The position numbers were made by a program, and so were the translations under genes. A stretch of DNA of 64,000 bases from Bacillota bacterium (GTDB taxonomy: Bacteria; Bacillota; Clostridia; Christensenellales; Borkfalkiaceae): the NCBI GenBank assembly GCA_003343995.1, contig QAKE01000014.1, positions 33,927 through 97,926 on the forward strand, written 5' to 3'. The notes below the pieces were generated by a model that saw nothing but the letters and a program-made list of their open reading frames with translations, was not told the origin of the DNA and did no database searches. How positions within the stretch are numbered: the first letter of the stretch is position 1; every line of letters begins with the position of its first letter. Shown piece by piece: positions 23,332-31,508 of the stretch.

Positions 23332-23946
23332 TCAAAGCAGCGCGAGAACGGTTTTTTCCGCAAGCTCGTAAATGCTCTTTTTCGGGTACTCCGCGCCGGC
23401 TTTATCCATGGCGGCAATTTGCTTTTCCGTGGCGTGCGCGTACGGGTACAAACCGAAGAGGAAGGGATAAAATCCGAACACGAAAACGTCCTCTTTTTCC
23501 TCGCTCATCGCGGGGAAAAATTTTTTTAAGCAGGCGCGGACGAGGCGCATCGAACGCCCGTAGCATTTTTTAAATTCCGTCAACCGCTCCAAGGAGCTGT
23601 TCTCCTCGATGTCGAAAAGGTTCATGGACGTCAACTTGAGCATGTTTTCCCGCCGCGATAACGACCGCGCGAGCGCGGCGGCAAACGATTCTTTGTCGAG
23701 CGCTTCGCGGCGGTAAATTTCCTCCAGCTCGTCGCCCCATCGGGTGTATTCCCGCTGAAACAGCGCGAGAAAAATCTCCTCCCTCGTCGAAAAATAATTG
23801 TAAAGCGAGGTTCTGGTAAAGGTCGTTTCCCTGCCGATATCCTTCAGGGTGATTTCTTTAAAAGACTGCGTTTTGTACAGTTTTTCGCAGGCGTCGATAA
23901 TCTCCTCCCGCCGCGCGTCGGCGCGCGCCGTTCCGTCTTTTCCCAT
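23332..23946 (-). CDS. TetR-family transcriptional regulator
   Basis: The 204-residue regulator has a TetR HTH at residues about 10-60 (FKEITLKDIGRETTFTRTSLYNYF) and a divergent ligand domain. I chose ATG 23946 with GGGAGG upstream; the in-frame ATG at 23988 overlaps the -10 box and cannot be used. A perfect 13-bp palindrome overlaps the -35 box of its promoter, so it most likely represses its own operon with the flavodoxin reductase and alcohol dehydrogenase. Confidence 0.92.
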   Translation of the reverse strand: MGKDGTARADARREEIIDACEKLYKTQSFKEITLKDIGRETTFTRTSLYNYFSTREEIFLALFQREYTRWGDELEEIYRREALDKESFAAALARSLSRRENMLKLTSMNLFDIEENSSLERLTEFKKCYGRSMRLVRACLKKFFPAMSEEKEDVFVFGFYPFLFGLYPYAHATEKQIAAMDKAGAEYPKKSIYELAEKTVLALL

Positions 23947-23986
23947 TTTTTCCTCCCGCAAACCGTTTTCTTGCGTCGTCAGCCCC

Positions 23987-24015
23987 ATTATAACGCAAAA
24001 CTGACACCGTGTCAA
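23987..24015 (-). promoter_or_regulatory. TetR operon promoter with TGACAC operator
   Basis: On the minus strand TTGACA (24015-24010) and TATAAT (23992-23987) are 17 bases apart. The perfect palindrome TGACAC-C-GTGTCA (24002-24014) overlaps the -35 box and spacer, an ideal repressor position. Confidence 0.85.
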
Positions 24016-24042
24016 TAATTTTTTAAAAAATTTTTTCACATA

Positions 24043-24110
24043 AAAACAGAGGCGATCGCCTCTGTTTTCTCTTATATCTGACAAAAAACGAACGCTTGAA
24101 ATGTGCGTTC
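24043..24110 (-). terminator. Tandem terminators after the GDPD gene
   Basis: Two hairpins follow the gene at 24133: GAACGC/GCGTTC (24090-24110) with a minus-strand T6 tract, then a perfect 26-base palindrome centred on GGCGATCGCC (24043-24068) with T tracts. They shield the TetR promoter. Confidence 0.8.
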
Positions 24111-24132
24111 ATTTTTTGACAGACGATGATTT

Positions 24133-24852
24133 TTATTCCAAAATGTTGGAGGTGATGTAATCCACGCCCATGTCGATGAGCTTGGCGGCGTCCTCGGGCA
24201 GGTTCACCGTCCAGCAGTTCACTTCCAGCCCTTCGGCGTGCATGCGCTCCACAAATTCGCGGGTGACAACGGTGCACAGAAGGTCCGCGCCGAAACGGTA
24301 GCGCTTCATAAATTCAAAATTCTCCTCCGTGATTTCGCACGTTAAAAATTGAACGGCAACATCGGGATATTCTTCCCTGAGCGCCACGAGGTTGTTCGCG
24401 GAAAAGGAAATAAACGTGGTGTGTTCCAGCCAGCCCATTTCCGCAACAATCGAGGCGATATTCAGAACGTGCCGCTTTTCCATTTCGTTTTTCAGTTCCA
24501 GCACGGCGATTTTGCCGTATTTTTTGCAAACCGCGATATAATCCTTCAGCTCCGGCACGACGAGGTCGCTGCGGATCGTTTTGCCGTCGGTATCGGGCAT
24601 GCGCACGGCGCGGATTTCCTCCGCGGTGCTCTTTTCGATATCGATATCGACGCCGGCAATCCTCTTCATGTTGTCGTCGTGAAATACGAAATACTGCCCG
24701 TCCGCGGTGACGTGCACGTCCGTTTCGATGCCGTAATACGTTTTTACGCCGGCGGCGACGAACGCCGCGCAGGTGTTTTCCTTTTCCAGACCGCAAACGC
24801 CGCGGTGCGCGATCATTTTGCAGTGCTTTTTATCGATTTGAATGGTATTCAT
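24133..24852 (-). CDS. Glycerophosphodiester phosphodiesterase
   Basis: The 239-residue GDPD TIM-barrel enzyme releases glycerol-3-phosphate from glycerophosphodiesters. Family motifs are present: IAHRGVCGLEKENT (catalytic His), YYGIETDVHVTADGQYFVFHDDNMKR (metal and second His) and the ELKNE and VNCWTVN strands. There is no signal peptide, so it is cytoplasmic. It is last in a set with the SGNH hydrolase and metallophosphoesterase genes. Confidence 0.94.
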   Translation of the reverse strand: MNTIQIDKKHCKMIAHRGVCGLEKENTCAAFVAAGVKTYYGIETDVHVTADGQYFVFHDDNMKRIAGVDIDIEKSTAEEIRAVRMPDTDGKTIRSDLVVPELKDYIAVCKKYGKIAVLELKNEMEKRHVLNIASIVAEMGWLEHTTFISFSANNLVALREEYPDVAVQFLTCEITEENFEFMKRYRFGADLLCTVVTREFVERMHAEGLEVNCWTVNLPEDAAKLIDMGVDYITSNILE

Positions 24853-24854
24853 AA

Positions 24855-25916
24855 TTATTTCTCCAAAATTTTATTCAGTACCCGCGCGACGGCTTTCGCC
24901 ATGCAGTAGAACCCGAAATCGTTGGGGTGGCAGCCGTCCACCGCGCAGTTTTCCCTGTCGCGCCGCGGATAGAGCTTTTTCCCGCTCAAAAAATAGATGT
25001 TTTTATCGCCTTCCCTTTTCGCCCGAAGGTAGGTGGAATAAACGATTTTAAGCCGCCGCTCCCCCTCGAGATCGCGGTCAAAATCCGGCTTGGACATCAG
25101 CACGACCGGCACGTTCGGGTTTTTATCCCGAAAGGTTTTATATACCGCGTAGTGCGTTTGCGCCAGATGCTCGGCGTTGGGGGCGTTGTGGTCGTAATCG
25201 CACACGAACGCGCTGCACGGTATGCCCGCAAGGTATTCGCGCATGATCTCTTCGCCCTTCGCGCTGCCGCTGAACCCGAGATTGATAAAATCCACGTTGT
25301 TCCACTTGCAAACGAGCGCGGAATACGCGTTGTCTGCGCGGGAAGCGCAGCCCCCCTGCGTGATGGACGAACCGTAATAAAGCACGGGCGGCAGGTTTTT
25401 ATAGGGCAGCCCCTCTTCCACGCGCGCCGACGCGTTCAACCCGATTTTTAAGGAAGTCACGTCGTTATAGAGCGGGAAATAAAGCACGTAGCTGCGCATG
25501 CCGCCCTTCAGCGCGGCGGAGGAACGGAATCCCTTTTCATCGCCGTAATCGGGGCGGAAGGTGCAGACGAGCTCGCTTTTCCCGCCCGTTTCGTCGATCA
25601 GCACGAACCCGCCGCTGCCGCTCAGCGGCATGTGCGACATGCGCGAAAGCGCGTTGTACGTTACGCCGATTTCAAAATAATCGGAATCGGTGGAAAACTT
25701 CAGCCGCCCGCCCGCGGTGTTTTCGTTTAAAAAATCGCAGCCTTCGCTCACCGCCCGCGCCGTTGCCGCGTCCATTCTGAAAAAACGCCCCTCCTCCTCG
25801 CTGTAAAACACGCCGTACAGCCGAAAGGGCGCGGACGGAATGGTATACGTTGCGATTTCTCCGTTGACCGCCACGTTTTGCGCCGCAAAGTTTTTATCGA
25901 TTTTCGCTATGTCCAT
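24855..25916 (-). CDS. SGNH/GDSL hydrolase with N-terminal jelly-roll
   Basis: The 353-residue product starts at ATG 25916 with AAGGAG upstream. An N-terminal beta-sandwich domain (about 1-150) precedes the SGNH hydrolase: block I YYGSSITQGG with the nucleophilic Ser, NLGFSGSAKGE with the Gly block, and DGCHPNDFG with the catalytic Asp-His. Such enzymes remove acyl groups from carbohydrates. The gene lies 2 nt upstream of the GDPD gene and 7 nt downstream of the metallophosphoesterase gene. Confidence 0.9.
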   Translation of the reverse strand: MDIAKIDKNFAAQNVAVNGEIATYTIPSAPFRLYGVFYSEEEGRFFRMDAATARAVSEGCDFLNENTAGGRLKFSTDSDYFEIGVTYNALSRMSHMPLSGSGGFVLIDETGGKSELVCTFRPDYGDEKGFRSSAALKGGMRSYVLYFPLYNDVTSLKIGLNASARVEEGLPYKNLPPVLYYGSSITQGGCASRADNAYSALVCKWNNVDFINLGFSGSAKGEEIMREYLAGIPCSAFVCDYDHNAPNAEHLAQTHYAVYKTFRDKNPNVPVVLMSKPDFDRDLEGERRLKIVYSTYLRAKREGDKNIYFLSGKKLYPRRDRENCAVDGCHPNDFGFYCMAKAVARVLNKILEK

Positions 25917-25923
25917 AAAGATT

Positions 25924-27030
25924 TTACTCCTTTTCGATTCCGCAGACGCTTTTATCGGCAAAATCGATTTTATAACTTTCCAGAACGCGCCGTTCGCTGT
26001 CGGTAAAGGAAACGAGCATGCCGTTTTTATTCACCGTGAGCGCCGCGCCGCACACCTCGCCGTCCTCCCGAAACGCCGAGCCGACGATTACGGGATAATC
26101 GTGCTTTAAAAGGCTCCTTTCGTCGTTCGGGCGAAGAATGTACGCCTTGTGTATGTGCCCGCAAAGCATGAATTTTACGCCCATGCGCCGAAATTCTTCG
26201 CTCCACGCCCCGTAAACATCCCGCTCGATGTCGAACACGTCCCCCGCCGTTTGCGTCGTCTGCACGGGGCAGATGTGCCCGACGGCAAAGACGATTTTGC
26301 TTTGATCGGGCGCGAGGGTTTTCAAATATTCCGTCTCCTCCCTGCGGTACGGCTCGAACACGTTGGCGCCGGCGTAAACGGTGCGCGAATCGGGCTTGTC
26401 CTCCCCGCAGTCGAACACCGCGCCGGCAAAGGGCCCGACCTCGAACCCGTAATACAGCCGCATATCGTTATGCGGAAAATAATCGGTGAATTTTTCTGCG
26501 AGCTTGCCGCGGGCGTCGTGATTGCCGCGGGCGAATATAACGGGGATTTCCCCCTTCGTAACGTCGCCGGCGAATTTCGCAACGTCGAAAAAATCCTTTT
26601 CCGTTTCCACTTCGCCGATATCGCCGTTCAAGATAAACAAATCGAGCGCGCCGCCGAAAAAGGAGGCGGTTTTCAGCGCCGTTTCGTAACGCTGATGCAC
26701 GTCCGCGATATGGTAAACGCGCACGTTATCCTTCGGCACGGCGCGGAAGGAAAAGCGCTTTTCCCGCGCGTCCTCGAAGCGGGAAAAATAGCTTACCCGC
26801 TCTATCGTTTTGCGGTACGACACGACGTATTCCCCCGCCGCGTCGAGCGCGCTTTGCGGCACGCGGATTTTTGCGTATTTCTTTTCCGAGCACAGCACGC
26901 CGGAATTTTTTTCGTGATAAACGTTTCCGCCGATTTTCACGGCGAAAATGCCGTTTTCAAAAGCGTTCAGAACGATTTCGTACTCGCCGCCGATTACGGC
27001 GACGAAGGGGTTGCAGCTTAAAAAATCCAT
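25924..27030 (-). CDS. Calcineurin-like metallophosphoesterase (cytoplasmic)
   Basis: The 368-residue protein has an N-terminal beta domain (about 1-105) and a metallophosphoesterase domain with HIADVHQR (D-x-H), LNGDIGE, ARGNHDA, AVGHICP and LCGHIHKA, so all metal ligands are present. It starts at ATG 27030 behind GGAGAAAG. It heads the operon with the SGNH hydrolase and GDPD and has an unusually long, hairpin-rich leader. The substrate is not evident; phosphodiesters or phosphosugars fit the context. Confidence 0.9.
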   Translation of the reverse strand: MDFLSCNPFVAVIGGEYEIVLNAFENGIFAVKIGGNVYHEKNSGVLCSEKKYAKIRVPQSALDAAGEYVVSYRKTIERVSYFSRFEDAREKRFSFRAVPKDNVRVYHIADVHQRYETALKTASFFGGALDLFILNGDIGEVETEKDFFDVAKFAGDVTKGEIPVIFARGNHDARGKLAEKFTDYFPHNDMRLYYGFEVGPFAGAVFDCGEDKPDSRTVYAGANVFEPYRREETEYLKTLAPDQSKIVFAVGHICPVQTTQTAGDVFDIERDVYGAWSEEFRRMGVKFMLCGHIHKAYILRPNDERSLLKHDYPVIVGSAFREDGEVCGAALTVNKNGMLVSFTDSERRVLESYKIDFADKSVCGIEKE

Positions 27031-27089
27031 GGCTTTCTCCCAAAATTTTTGCGGCGCGGATAAAAACAATCCTTAATATAAACTATAAG

Positions 27090-27257
27090 AAGTAATTTAC
27101 TTACGCTTTGCTTGTAAATTTGCAAAATTAAAAATTTTGCTGCAAAAACATAAGTTTTTGCGCTTCTCGTTTGAAAAACCATCAGTTGTGCATCCTTGCA
27201 AGCAAATGCACAACTTCCGATATTATAAATTATCGCTTAAACGCCTCCGCAAGTCAA
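27090..27257 (-). promoter_or_regulatory. Promoter and structured leader of the phosphoesterase operon
   Basis: On the minus strand TTGACT (27257-27252) and GATAAT (27234-27229) are 17 bases apart. About 190 nt separate them from ATG 27030. The leader holds four exact inverted repeats: AGTTGTGCAT/ATGCACAACT (27184-27215), GCAAAAAC/GTTTTTGC (27142-27161), GCAAAATT/AATTTTGC (27122-27140) and AAGTAA-T-TTACTT (27090-27102). No known riboswitch was recognised. Confidence 0.6.
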
Positions 27258-27284
27258 GCGTTTTCGCGTTTTTCGGCGCAAAAT

Positions 27285-27323
27285 AATCTATCCTGCCGAA
27301 CGGCGCGTCCGACAGGATAGATT
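27285..27323 (-). terminator. Terminator of glycan operon 1
   Basis: The 11-bp stem AATCTATCCTG/CAGGATAGATT has a GC-rich inner loop that can pair further and lies downstream of the 1370-aa lipoprotein gene. The U tract is short. Confidence 0.65.
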
Positions 27324-27377
27324 TTGCGTTCCTATAGGCGCTTAAGGTAAATGTATTCCCCTAAGCGGCGTTGCCTT

Positions 27378-30300
27378 TTATAAAGAAGGGTTGTGATCGA
27401 ACATCGGCACTTCGACGATAGTGAAATCGTAGAACGCGATTTCGCCCGCGCCCTTGATGCCCAGCAGGAAGGTGGAGAAATTCGGTCTCGGCGTAAGCGT
27501 GAAGGGACCTGCCGCAAATCTCGGCGGATAATCCTCGTTACGAATGATATACGTGGTTTCTTCGCCCGCTTTCAGCGTTTGATTGTCATAAGTTTTTCCA
27601 TACACCATCGAACCGACTGAATAGCGGAACGTTACCGTCTCGTTACCGAGGTTTTTCATTTTGAATTTCAACACATAAGCCTTTTCGTCGGCGGCCTCGT
27701 TATACGCGCCGTCGCCGTCGGTGATAAACTTCGCCAAAGAGGTTTCGTCCTTCAAATCGACCGTAGCCTCGGTATCCGCCGCGGTATTGGCGATTTTAAA
27801 GCCGTTTTCGTAAGCGGAGATAGTTGCCGTTTCGTTATCGGCGGCGGCTCCGGAAAGTTCGGGCAACGTTGCAAACGAGCAATCCGTTAAGAACGCGTCG
27901 GCGTCGCTGACCAGACGGACGTCGTAGAAATACAACGTCATTGCACGGTCGTCGGCACCGACCTTTGTGCCGTCGGCCCATTGACCGCCCCACCAGTTCA
28001 TTTCAAACACGCTGTCCACCAGCTCGTCGCGCGAAACCACCACGTTGCGGATGGTGTTGCTCTTGAACCCGTCGAAATGATAGTATCTGCTCTGATTGCC
28101 GTTATCCATATAACGGAACTGCGTTACTCCCTGCAATTTGCCGTCTGCCTTGATCTGCGAACAGAAATCGAAATCGGATACAGAAGGATTGTAAATCGAC
28201 AATACGAGATAGCCGCCGTCCATCGCCATGAACTTATTGAGCAATTCGGGCGCGACTTTATAGCTGCCGTCGTACGCATATATGTCGTATCTCATATAGC
28301 TTCTGCCGTTTTCGGGCGTTACCAGCGTAAACTTGCTCTTGGTTGCCGCGTCGGGCGTGATGATTTTGCCTTCGACGGTGTTGCACACCTTAATCGTGTA
28401 ATCCTTGGTGAATTTCAGGATTTTGCCGTTGAGCTCTTGCTTGCTTTCAAATTCGTAACGCACTTTGATAAAGCCGAATTCATTGAAAGAGGTTTCCTTG
28501 CCGATTTCCACATTCGTGCCTTCGGTCGCGTTTTCTTCCGTTGCGAAGAACGCCGACTGCGTGATGTTGAAATCTTTTGCGGACCATTCGTTATACGCGA
28601 AGTATACGCAATCGTTTTTCGTGAGATCGGGCACGGTGAACGCCGTATGATCGGGCAGTTCTTCCGGCATTTCGATGTCGTTCAGATTGACTTCCAGCTC
28701 CGCCGTCACTTCCACGGTGACGGTGGCGGTAAACGAACCCGTCTGATTGACGGAATAGGTAAAGGTATACGTGCCTTCCTTGCCGGCGTCGAACGTTCTC
28801 GTTTCGGCGTCTACGGTAACGGCATTGCCGTCGGGATCCACGCCCTTGATGCTGAGCGTGAGTCCGTCGCCGTTGATAACGCGCGCTTCGGGCAGAACGT
28901 ACGCCGCGTCAAAGCCGCTTTCCAGCTTAGAAACGCCGTCCTTAATGGAAACGATCGCCTTTTCCGTAAAGAAGGTAACTTTTACGGAAGCGGACGCGCT
29001 GTGTCCCTTATCGTCCGTCACCGTGTAGGTAACGGTGTATTCGCCCACTTCCAGCGGCTCGAACGCGCCGTTTACGAGGGGCGATTTGCCGCCGTTGGGA
29101 TCGGTCACTTCCGCGGTAACGGTTTCTTTATCGAAATGCGTGCGGGTTTCGACCTCCACGGGAACGGTATACGTCATGTTGGGTTTAACTTCCACTCTGT
29201 CCTGCCATTCGCTCGTTTTGTTGAGCACAATCGACGGGGCGGTCTTTTCCGCATCGGGTTCGTACGGCGCCGCAGCGTTATCGATCAGCGTGAAGTTGCT
29301 CATCGTCAGTTCGCCCTTGCCGATTTCCAGCTTTAAGCTGAAATCCTTCGTATCTTTTGCGAGCTGTCCTGCGGAAATCGCAATGCGGCGGGTTTCGCCC
29401 GCTTGCAGTACGGGGGTGACTTCGATATACTTGCCGGTGGGCTCGTTATCGCCGTCTAATTCCGCCTGCCACATCTTTTCGTAATAGTTATACGTACTGC
29501 CTCTCGAACCCGCCGTATTTCTGATTTTCGGCGAATAGGTGACTGCCGCGCTGCCGGTGTTCGTGATATCGAAATACAAAACGGGATCGGCAATGCCGCG
29601 GTCCGCCGCGCTGAACAGGCGTTTTACAACGCTCTTATCCACGTTGGCGTCGAACAGATCGATGCGCAGAGCCTCGTCTGTGGTGTTGGAGAATTTGAGC
29701 GTTTTATTTTCGTTGTTGTATTCCACCGTGCCGCCTTCGGTAACCGTTTCGTTTTGGGAATCGGCAACGGCGGGCACGCCCTTGGAAAAGTCGTAAGCGG
29801 CTTTGCTCGTAGCGGCGCTGTCGAGCACCATTTCAAAATCGAGATAAGCGAGTCTGCACGCGGGATCCACCCAGAACTGCAGTACTTTGCAGTTATCCGC
29901 GATCTGCGCACGGGAAAACACGATTTCGCGGTACGCTTTGCCCGAAAGCCAAACGATATTGTTGAGCTCCCAATTTTTTGCGGGGTTTTCGCCCGTGGAC
30001 AACAGCTTATCCAAATCGCAGCCGGCGTAAAGACCTCTCATCTGCGCGCACGCTTTAATCGAAATATCTTCGGGGTTATATACGAGGAAGCGGATATAGC
30101 CGTTTTCGCTTGCCATAAATTTAGCGAGCGCCTCGGGTTTCAGCACCCATCCGCCCCAACGGACCGCGGTAACTTCCAGATACGATTTATCGTAAATGCC
30201 TTCGCGGTAACGGAATTCCGTTTTATTGCTGTCGCCGATCTTAATATCCTCAAACGTCGTGTTTACGATATTGACAAGTTTGGTTACGCTGCCCGTAATT

Positions 30301-31490
30301 TCGGGGTTGGTTTTGGAAACCGCCGAATAAATGAGCTGCAATTTGCCCGCCGCGAATTCCCGCGCGCCGGAAACTTCCGTTTCAAAGTCCTCTCCCACGG
30401 GGGTGTAAAGCGCGCGCATCGTCACGTTGAAGTCGTCGGTATCGAAGTCCTTCCACGCATAGCTTACGCTACCGCCCATGTCCGTAAAGGAGGGAACGGT
30501 AAATTCATCGCCTTCCGCAATCGTTTCGGCAAACACTTCGTCGAACGCGATCGTCGGGCTGCCGTAATTTACGGTAACGCGCACCGTGATTTCGGGGGAA
30601 CGGTGTTCCATGGAGTCCACCGCCACGTAGGTGAAGGCGTACTCGCCCACCGTATCGGGGGTAAACTTGAAATCGTCGATTTCTTCACCCGCCTTAAAGT
30701 CGCTTCCGGCAGGCGCAGATTTCACCGTAACGGTTGCCGTGAGCGCGGGATCCACCGAGCTGATAACCGTTGCCGCGGGCAGCGCGATGTCCTTTGCGCC
30801 GTCCACCGTCAAAGTGTCGTTCGCCACGGAAACCGAAAGCTCGTACGCGGTAACGTGCACGGTGTAAACGACCGAGTCGGCGGCAACGCCGAAGGCGTCC
30901 GTCGCGGCGTAGGTGAACACGTAATCGCCGAGTTTCAGCGCGTCGAACTTGCCGTCGGTAACGGTTACGGCGGCGTTATCGGGATCGACGCCCGTAACGG
31001 TCACCGCAACGTTGTTATCCACACCGCTCATCGCGGAACCCGTGGGAAGGGTGATGCCCTTCGCCTGTTTCACCGTCATGTTGTCCCCCTGCGCGCTCAG
31101 CAAAATAACCGGCTTGTCGGGGGCGGTAAAGGTAACCTTATATTCGTAAGGTTCCGATTCGAGCGTGCCTTCCACCGCCTTGTACGTAAAGGTGTGCAGC
31201 CCGAGTTTGGTAATGGTCGCTACGCCGTCGGTAACGGTGACCGACGCTCCGTCGGACGTCGTGCCGGTGATTTTCACCTCGGCTTTGCCGTCCTTGTTAT
31301 TGCTCGTCGCCGTGGCGGCGGGCAAAGCGTACGAAGTTGACGTCAGTTTTAACGTAACTTCACTTTCCGTGGCGTCTACGGTGAGCGACGGCGCCTTTCC
31401 GCCGCATGCCGCAAGACCGGTGCTCATGGCTAAAATCAGCGCGAACGCCAACAACAGCCATAAGCGTGCATGTTTACCTTTTTTCATCAA
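27378..31490 (-). CDS. Large Ig-rich surface lipoprotein (1370 aa)
   Basis: A signal peptide ends in lipobox LAAC (Cys 29). The mature chain begins with Ig-like domains (about 34-330, endings such as GLHTFTYKA, GDYVFTYAATD, GEYAFTYVAVD). Two copies of a longer unnamed module follow, each with an ALAKFM/LLNKFM-GY-YNP segment (near residues 455 and 1081) and a paired jelly-roll-like unit, separated by more Ig domains (about 760-960). No catalytic motif is seen. It is the last gene of the operon with a sugar ABC transporter; a role in binding glycan at the cell surface is inferred. Confidence 0.85.
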   Translation of the reverse strand: MMKKGKHARLWLLLAFALILAMSTGLAACGGKAPSLTVDATESEVTLKLTSTSYALPAATATSNNKDGKAEVKITGTTSDGASVTVTDGVATITKLGLHTFTYKAVEGTLESEPYEYKVTFTAPDKPVILLSAQGDNMTVKQAKGITLPTGSAMSGVDNNVAVTVTGVDPDNAAVTVTDGKFDALKLGDYVFTYAATDAFGVAADSVVYTVHVTAYELSVSVANDTLTVDGAKDIALPAATVISSVDPALTATVTVKSAPAGSDFKAGEEIDDFKFTPDTVGEYAFTYVAVDSMEHRSPEITVRVTVNYGSPTIAFDEVFAETIAEGDEFTVPSFTDMGGSVSYAWKDFDTDDFNVTMRALYTPVGEDFETEVSGAREFAAGKLQLIYSAVSKTNPEITGSVTKLVNIVNTTFEDIKIGDSNKTEFRYREGIYDKSYLEVTAVRWGGWVLKPEALAKFMASENGYIRFLVYNPEDISIKACAQMRGLYAGCDLDKLLSTGENPAKNWELNNIVWLSGKAYREIVFSRAQIADNCKVLQFWVDPACRLAYLDFEMVLDSAATSKAAYDFSKGVPAVADSQNETVTEGGTVEYNNENKTLKFSNTTDEALRIDLFDANVDKSVVKRLFSAADRGIADPVLYFDITNTGSAAVTYSPKIRNTAGSRGSTYNYYEKMWQAELDGDNEPTGKYIEVTPVLQAGETRRIAISAGQLAKDTKDFSLKLEIGKGELTMSNFTLIDNAAAPYEPDAEKTAPSIVLNKTSEWQDRVEVKPNMTYTVPVEVETRTHFDKETVTAEVTDPNGGKSPLVNGAFEPLEVGEYTVTYTVTDDKGHSASASVKVTFFTEKAIVSIKDGVSKLESGFDAAYVLPEARVINGDGLTLSIKGVDPDGNAVTVDAETRTFDAGKEGTYTFTYSVNQTGSFTATVTVEVTAELEVNLNDIEMPEELPDHTAFTVPDLTKNDCVYFAYNEWSAKDFNITQSAFFATEENATEGTNVEIGKETSFNEFGFIKVRYEFESKQELNGKILKFTKDYTIKVCNTVEGKIITPDAATKSKFTLVTPENGRSYMRYDIYAYDGSYKVAPELLNKFMAMDGGYLVLSIYNPSVSDFDFCSQIKADGKLQGVTQFRYMDNGNQSRYYHFDGFKSNTIRNVVVSRDELVDSVFEMNWWGGQWADGTKVGADDRAMTLYFYDVRLVSDADAFLTDCSFATLPELSGAAADNETATISAYENGFKIANTAADTEATVDLKDETSLAKFITDGDGAYNEAADEKAYVLKFKMKNLGNETVTFRYSVGSMVYGKTYDNQTLKAGEETTYIIRNEDYPPRFAAGPFTLTPRPNFSTFLLGIKGAGEIAFYDFTIVEVPMFDHNPSL

Positions 31491-31508
31491 TTATACCCTC
31501 CTTTCAGG

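Noticed and set aside
31015..31023. Further DnaA box
   Set aside because: TTATCCACA occurs here and TGTGGATAA at about 18802, but both are single copies inside coding sequence, as expected by chance.
29754..31340. Long plus-strand open frame (528 codons) opposite the 1370-aa lipoprotein gene
   Set aside because: It is antisense to a gene with a clear signal peptide and domain repeats. Its composition is arginine/histidine/glycine-biased and no family motif is visible.
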